Below, one piece after another: positions 58,090 to 64,000 of a DNA stretch of 64,000 bases. This DNA is from Diphasiastrum complanatum (Eukaryota > Streptophyta > Lycopodiopsida > Lycopodiales > Lycopodiaceae): positions 11,063,806 through 11,127,805 of the forward strand of contig CM055092.1 of the NCBI GenBank assembly GCA_029204225.1, written 5' to 3'. The stretch's first letter is position 1. The number at the start of each line of letters is the position of its first letter. Made by a program: the position numbers and the translations under genes. Below the pieces are notes generated by a model. It was not told the DNA's origin and did not search any database. It worked only from the letters and a program-made list of their open reading frames with translations.

Positions 58090-60579
58090 CGACAATCCAG
58101 ACCAGAGTAGCAATCAGTCTTGATGGTGCAGGTTACAGAATCTGGAAATTCAAAATCAAAACACTCCTGAAAGACAAAGGCATCTGGTTGGTGACCAAGC
58201 TCTTAGAGGTGCAGCCTCCAGAGGGAGACCCAAGGAGAGCTAAATGGATCAAAAAGGATGAGCGCGCAATGGCGATCATCGTTTCGTCCATAAATGAAGA
58301 TCTACTCATGCACATTGAAGACTACGAAAGCAGCCATGCAGCGTGGAAAAGATTAAACCAGAAGTATGAAGTGAGGACTGTAGCTTCAGTCATGCACCTT
58401 CACAATCAACTGCAATCCATAGGTGGGATGGCAACCAGTTAGATCAGCACGTTGAGAAGATCAAAACGATCTTCGCTCAACTTGTTGCATCAGGACAGGA
58501 GCACCAGGTCCCAGCACTCCAGTAGTTGATGTACTTCATGAAATCTCTACCGACGTCCTATCAACCGCTGAGAATGCTCATACTGAGTCTACCAGATATG
58601 ACATTCGACAAAGCAGTCAGTCTTGTCACTGATGAAATACTGATGAGAGATGAAGGAGAGGGAAGCAGTGAACAAGAGAAGGCTCTCTTCACGAAAAAAA
58701 AGAAGAAGAACAAAACCAAGCCAAGATTCGAGAAGACGAAGTCCTCGAATCAACAATCTTCTTCCTGTGATCACTTCCACAAACCAGGCCATACGGCCAA
58801 CAAATACTGGTTCAATCCAACAATACCTTGCATGCCTTGCAAGAAGAAAGGGCATTGTGCATACGACTGCAGATTCAATCCAAAAAGAAAAAACAAAGCT
58901 GAAAAGGCAAACATTGCAGAGTCATCAAAGGATGTTGAAAGAGGTGACGAAGCTTTCACGATACTCGACAAAGCTTCGACAAGCTACTCTGAACATGACT
59001 ACGATGTAGTCATTGATTCAGGAGCAACATCTCACATAACCTGCAACAAAAAGATCTTGATCAACTTTTGCGAACTCAAAAACGACAAAGCCGTGATTCT
59101 AGGCAATGGAAGTAGACACGATGTCAAAGGCATTGGCTCTCTATAGCTACGAACACTGTCAACCCAAGCAGGGCTGTCAGGAGCACTCTATGTGCTCTCA
59201 CTCAGAAAGGATCTGCTATCTGTCTCCAAGATGGAAGATCTAGGCATTCGAATTTTGTTTGATGACAACACTTGCCGTATGATCGAGAAGATGACAAACA
59301 AGTTGTTGAAGGTCGGATGTAGAGAAGGAAATCTCTACCAAGCCAAAATAATCAGCAACTGAAAGCATATTAAATGCTTCAAAAAACAAAGATCAGCTCT
59401 GGCATAGAAGAAAGTATCATCTGAACATGCGGAGCCTATATGACATGAGCAGAAAGGACATTGTCACAGATCTCAAGATTTCAAGGCCAGATGCTGAGTT
59501 CTACAAAGCTTGTCAGAAAGGAAAGCAATATCGGAATCCATTCACACACGAGGGAAGAAGAGCCAAAGAAGTTCTTGAGCTCATCTACTCTGATGTGTGC
59601 GGACCAATGAAAATAGATTCGCTCTCAGGTTTGAGATATTTTCTAACGTTCATAGATGATTATAGCTGAATGACCATGATCTACTACTTGAAGAAGAAAT
59701 CCGATGTATTTGATTCTTTCAAGAAGTTTGTGGCATTCGCAGAGCGACACACCTTGAAAGATACAAATCCTTAGATCTGACAATGGAGGTGAATACAAAA
59801 GCACATCTCAGGATTCTGCGAAGAACAGAGGATCAAACCCCAGTTCACTCCTGCATACACACCGGAATACAACGGTGTGGCAGAAAGAAAAAACAGAACG
59901 CTAGTCAAAGGAGCCAGATGCATGATGGCACAGGCTCAATTGCCAGGTCAATTCTGGGCCGAGGCACTAGCTATAGCTGTACACCTGCAGAACAGATCTA
60001 CAACGACAACGCTGGAGAACAAAACACCATACGAAATGTGGATAGGCAGAAAGTCTGATCTGTCATACGTACGAGTGTTTGGATGTGCAGCATACAAGCA
60101 CATTCCAAAAGAAAAGAGAAGCAAGCTCGATGACAAATCCGAACAAACAATCATGGTCGGCTACTCGAACGGAACACATGTGTACACACTCTATGATCCA
60201 ACCACGAAGAAGGTTGTTTCAAGTAGAGATGTGAAGTTTGACGAGTCCACATTCCCTGGACTGAAAGATGAAAAAGGCCATGAGATCTTCACATTGCTGC
60301 CTATTCAAGAGGGAGATCGAGGACATACATCAAATCAAAAGACAGAGCCCCAGATTCCAGAGCAGTAGGAAGCAGAGGATCGAGCCCACGAACAAGAAAT
60401 GTTCGAGCAGTGACGAAACGAACCTCAAAGGTCAACAAGACAAAGAAGAGCTCCAAACTGCTATTTTGACAATCTTCAATGGAGCGAAGACACACAGTTC
60501 GAGTACTACAGCTTCACAGAAGAGCCAGCAACATACAAGAAGCTATCCAGAGTCTAGAAGGGAGATTTTGAAAGTGTAG
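58090..60579 (+). pseudogene. Copia element 3 gag-protease-integrase, frameshifted, no RT
   Basis: gag N-terminus at about 58105 (ISLDGAGYRIWKFKIKTLLKDKG) continues in frame to 58442. After a frameshift 58526-59146 carries FMKSLPTSYQPLRMLI. Two zinc knuckles follow: one degenerate (CDHFHKPGH) and one intact CX2CX4HX4C (CMPCKKKGHCAYDC). Then comes the protease site DSGATSHI. GAG-pre-integrase follows in pieces (59160-59430; RKYHLNMRSLYDMSR, CQKGKQ). Integrase has YSDVCGPM and FIDDYS with a stop at about 59667. The second Asp lies in a frameshifted region near 59775, and the Glu segment (AERKNRTL) is at 59877. The integrase C-terminus PYEMWIGRKSDLSYVRVFGCAAY runs to 60368. Coding ends near 60579 with no RT or RNase H; element 4 sequence begins directly after. 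Confidence 0.9.
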
Positions 60580-60589
60580 GACCTATAAA

Positions 60590-62020
60590 GTCCATTTTTA
60601 TAGCATATGATCATGAATGTAAAGTTGAAGGTGTGGAATCCATTCCCTTATTATTAGGATCTTCCAAGAAGACTAAGATAGATGGTGTTCTCTTCATTCC
60701 TAGCATCACTAAGAATTTGCTTAGTGTTGGTCAACTTTTAGATCATGGTTTTATTGTGCAGTTCTCTACTAATGTATGCAACATCAAGAAAAGTGGGATG
60801 ATCATAGCAAGGGGAACAAGGTTTGGGAGGTTATTTAAGATTGATGCTTTTGTAGATCCTCACCAATTTGTGAGGTAGCCGAGGAGAGCAACATGAACAC
60901 ATTTGATTTGTGACACAAGAGGCTTGGTCACATCAACATCAAGTCCATGGAAGCCATGTAAAAGGAGGAGCTTGCTCTCGGCCTTCCAAGATCTTTGACG
61001 AAGGAGGAAAGGGTATGTGAAGCTTGTGCCTTGGCTAAGGGTTACCTTTTCCAAGCTCAATGACAAAGAAAAGTCATCCTATCGATTTGATCCACTCGGA
61101 TGTGCATTTTGCTAGCACAAAGGGCAACGGTGGAGCTACAATGTTTGTCAGCTTTATAGATGACTACTCAAGATATGGATGGGTACATCTACTTTCCTCT
61201 AAAGCACATGTTTTTGAGAGTTTTTTCAAGTTCAAGACTTTTGTTGAAAAGCATCATGATCACAAGATCAAGTTTTTTAGAAGTGATAATGGAGGATAAT
61301 ATATCTCAAATGAATTTAAAGACTTTTGTGATCAAGAAGGGATCAAGAAGGAGTTATCTTGCCCTTACACCCCTCAACAAAATGGGGTGGCCGAGAGGAG
61401 AAATAGGACATTATTTGAATGTTCTAAAGCTTTAAGGTTAGATGCATGCCTACCTAAGTCTCATGTGTGCTAACTTCTTATGTAATAGAGTTCCATGTAG
61501 TTCTAAAATGGTAAAACATCTTATGAGTTGTTGTATGGAGAAAAGCCTAATCTCAAAAACTTGAAGGTGTTTGGATGCATTTGCTATGTACATGTCCCTT
61601 TGGACACAAGAACCAAGGAGAATCCATCATCCATGAAGGGGATCATGGTAGGCGATGGCAATGCAAGCAAAGGTTACAAAATCTTCATTCCCTCTTCTCA
61701 AAAGATTGTCATTTCTAGAGATATCATTCTTGATGATACTAGAATACATAAGCTTGAAGATGATTCACCTAACCACTCTATTGGAAGAGAGGTAGCCGAG
61801 ATCAAGGAGGAGCTTGATCATGAGGAGGAGCTAGAGCCAAGAACTCCAAGCACACCAAGAAGATCCACAAGGTCAAGGATGGAGCCATTAAGGCTCACAT
61901 ACAAGGACAAGGGTAAGCAAGCCAAGGGAAGAACTTCTTCTTATGCTTTTATTACATCTTTTGAAGAGCCTTCAAATGTTAGCAAAGCCTTGGATGTGTC
62001 AAATGCACATGCATTGTAAT
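60590..62020 (+). pseudogene. Copia element 4: protease end to integrase C-terminus
   Basis: Begins inside the protease/pre-integrase linker (VEGVESIPLLL, VLFIPSITKNLLSVGQLL). The pre-integrase zinc region is interrupted by stops (60880-61060). Integrase keeps IHSDVHF, FIDDYSRYGW, FRSDNGG (TAA directly after, 61297), then in the neighbouring stretch YTPQQNGVAERRNRT. The C-terminal part ELLYGEKPNLKNLKVFGCICYVHVP (61528-62019) ends in an acidic, Ser/Arg-rich linker with TPRRSTRS. No LTR, gag or RT. Its resemblance to element 2 is closer than to element 3. Confidence 0.9.
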
Positions 62021-62035
62021 TGGCAAGAAGGCCAT

Positions 62036-62625
62036 GTAAATAGATGCCACACGTGCCAAATCACATAAGATGCTTTCTAGAGACTTCATTCCTCATATTA
62101 CGTTGTAATAGCATCTTGATGAGGCCAAAATGTGTTTAGATAGGCTAGAGAAATTCTAGGATCTAACAATAATATGTTTTACATTGTTTTTGGATCTTGA
62201 GATCTTGACCCCAAGTTAGGGTGGATCCAATGACCTATTAGGTTATATGTTAGGGTTAGGGTATGATAAGTTCAAAGGTTCCCTAATACGCTCAGATCCG
62301 ATTTTGGAATGTATAAATGTATGATGGGATCTCCATCCAAATATGAAAAAAAATTGAATTTTTCCACTTCTATTAACATTGTCTTTGGGTGGCGAGTTAT
62401 AGCTATTGAATGTGAGTGATTTTATGCATTACTTACATGCTTTGGAAGGTACTGAAATTTATTACAGGTCTAAGAAGCTTGATGCATTTTACTTTTATGT
62501 ATTTGATCAAATCTATGTGGCCATTGTGGAGTTAAATGCCAAATTAGCTAGTTTTGGTAACTAGTCTTGATTCTAGCTCATAGTTTGGGGTGGTAGTTTT
62601 CACTGCTAAATTCAAAGGCTACTAT
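62036..62625. other. No gene recognised
   Basis: AT-rich spacer with GGTTAGGGT-like words near 62215-62265 (TTAGGGTGGATCC, TTAGGTTATATGTTAGGGTTAGGGT). The words are too few to be a telomeric array. Confidence 0.4.
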
Positions 62626-62629
62626 CCTA

Positions 62630-63538
62630 GTGAAAAAACACTTGCTTGTTATCATGAAGTGGACTTCAATTAAAACAGAAGGAAATATTGCGAATGCCAT
62701 GACAGATGACGAAGACGCTTTCTACATGCAAAATCAAACAATGATTTGGTGTTTGTCAAAACTATCTTTGCACTCTAAAAAGAGAAAACATGTATCATTT
62801 ACTGAACCATTAAGTGAGTGCTTAGCTGTCCAAATGCAAAACATGTGACGACAAAAAAAATGCAATAGAGACAACTCCTGACATTAGGATGCATGGTGAT
62901 TGCTACATTGCATTGAGAGGTCATCATCTACACCATGTTTTCGATTCTAGAAAATTGTATCATATTGGAAAGAAGAGTCAAGATCCCATCCCGAGTAGTC
63001 CCTGTATCATATCATTGATGGAATGGATCAAAATACAACAACATTATCCTATTTCAATAAGACTCCTCCAAGATTAGAGGGCAATCAATTTTTGAAAACA
63101 CATGTTTGTGGGGTATGGGATCATGGATTCAAGTTGCTCTGTGATGTTTGGATCGATACCTTGCATGCTCATGATAGCAATCAAGTTGCCACATCAATAA
63201 TGCAAGCAATAAGAAAGGTACAAGCATCACGTGGTAATTTACCTCTAATCTTACATATCCAAGCTAACAATTGTTGGAGGGAGAACAAGAACAAATTTAT
63301 TTTTGGTCTTTGTTGTATGTTAGTGGCACATAACATCTTCCAAAAGGTAGAAATGGGATTTCTTTTGGTTGGCCACACACATGAAGACATAGATCAGGCT
63401 TTCAGTGTGATATCCAGGGCTTTGAAGTCCAAATCAGTTCATACAATGCCAGATATGCTAGCATGGATTGGTGAAAAGATAGGTGGCGGTCGTATCAAAA
63501 GCACTGAAGTAGAAATACTGGAACAAATGGTAGACTGA
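62630..63538 (+). pseudogene. DUF7869-type transposon protein fragment, second copy
   Basis: Homologous to the minus-strand remnant at 24841-25677. The small frame 62889-63077 matches the R-HLLHVF...YTHIGKK segment. The frame 63023-63538 then has MDQNTTTLSYFNKTPPRLEGN, HGFKLLCDVWIDTLHAHDSNQVAT, a HIQANNCWRENKNKF block, and GFLLVGHTHEDIDQAFSVISRAL, ending at a stop. The last two blocks are absent from the 25-kb copy. If the fold is RNase H-like as I infer, the Asp of DGMDQ, a polar residue in QANNC (Asn here, Asp in relatives as I recall them) and HTHEDID would be the active-site candidates. The upstream frame 62630-62848 is weakly similar at best. The C-terminal FWMAKV domain is missing, cut by the next copia fragment near 63600. 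Confidence 0.55.
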
Positions 63539-63599
63539 AAACAATTTATAGATCCTTGTATTACTCAAGGAAATGATGTCTTAGAAGGACACATCAATC

Positions 63600-64000
63600 C
63601 TCACTATTTTTGTTTCAAATGATGAATGGTGAGCCAACCATGCAATGGAAATACTATCTGTAGATACTGCAAGCGAAACAACCATGAAATTCAAGACTGT
63701 CAGATACTGCAAGCGAAGAACAATAGCAAGGGGCAGTCAAATCAAGTGGCAAATGCAGCTGCAGAAGCTCCACAACCTATTCAAGAAGCGGATCATGATG
63801 CCTTCATGACCAGTGATCAAGGAGCATCCGGCGACAGTTCTTGGTTCCTGGATTCCGGAGCCACTTAGCACATGACTAGTCTTATTGGCTGTTTCGAGTC
63901 CTATACACCTTACAGGACCCAGAAATATGTTCACCTTGGTGACAATAGCACACAAGTTATTAAAGGTGAAGGCACTATAAGATTAAGCTTTGCAAATGAT
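63600..64000 (+). pseudogene. Copia element 5: gag zinc knuckle and protease start (runs off the window)
   Basis: Frame 63626-63868 has one intact CX2CX4HX4C zinc knuckle (CRYCKRNNHEIQDC), a Gln/Ala linker, and the protease active-site region SSWFLDSGAT followed by a TAG stop where SxHM would come. The frame continues after the stop (HMTSLIGCF, VHLGDNSTQVIKGEGTIRL) to the window edge. The 5' gag is missing, so it is truncated at about 63600. Confidence 0.88.

Noticed and set aside
62215-62270. Telomere-like TTAGGG words
   Set aside because: Only two or three imperfect units in unique sequence; not an array.

Overview
This window reads as nuclear DNA of a land plant with a repeat-rich genome. 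The supports are an intact plant-type germin-like protein gene, a fragment of an organelle-type GatA gene, plant-style Ty1/copia and Ty3/gypsy retroelements, a Helitron Rep fragment, AT-rich spacers, and very long (CT)n/(GA)n and (AT)n microsatellites. The germin-like protein lacks the N-terminal cysteine pair usual in seed-plant germins. That, with the repeat style, makes me lean towards a seed-free plant (fern, lycophyte or bryophyte), but this is an inference of low certainty. There are no bacterial operons, CRISPR arrays or rRNA genes, and I saw no convincing tRNA gene.

Layout, left to right. 1-3110: one copy (A, plus strand) of an unrecognised gag-like element with promoter, decayed ORF and a pyrimidine tract. 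3561-4006: a foldback built from eleven copies of a 17-bp palindrome. 4030-9200: mostly featureless AT-rich DNA with a 235-bp tandem duplication. 9211-9765: a broken DNA-methyltransferase-like gene. 11.6-12.6 kb: an inverted LTR remnant. 13.4-14.1 kb: a 360-bp tandem repeat. 14.2-17.9 kb: minus-strand copia RT/RNase H joined to gypsy integrase and RT. 18.4-19.0 kb: another foldback. 19.0-20.9 kb: copy B (minus strand) of the gag-like element. 21.6-22.4 kb: the germin-like gene, the only gene that looks intact.

24.8-27.9 kb: a decayed minus-strand gene of the type I associate with DUF7869 proteins. 27.9-33.4 kb: two blocks of a GGACC-rich minisatellite flanking a decayed plus-strand gene (29.0-31.5 kb) whose C-terminus resembles the 9.2-kb methyltransferase. 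33.4-44.4 kb: AT-rich DNA, T-rich tandem repeats and long microsatellites. 44.4-47.1 kb: Helitron Rep remnant. 47.8-49.1 kb: two minisatellites in inverted orientation. 50.6-51.0 kb: GatA fragment. 51.9-62.0 kb: a nest of at least four copia elements. 62.6-63.5 kb: a second DUF7869-like fragment. 63.6-64.0 kb: start of another copia gag-protease.

Apart from the germin-like gene, the coding content is parasitic and decayed: stops, frameshifts, internal deletions and nested insertions. The most unusual part is the recurring pair of non-retroviral modules, a DUF7869-type RNase H-like protein and a beta-class-like DNA methyltransferase domain. They occur at 24.8-31.5 kb (back to back), at 9.2 kb (methyltransferase only) and at 62.6 kb (DUF7869 type only). 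Other unusual features are the nested-palindrome foldback and a GC-rich hairpin that recurs in three unrelated repeat contexts.
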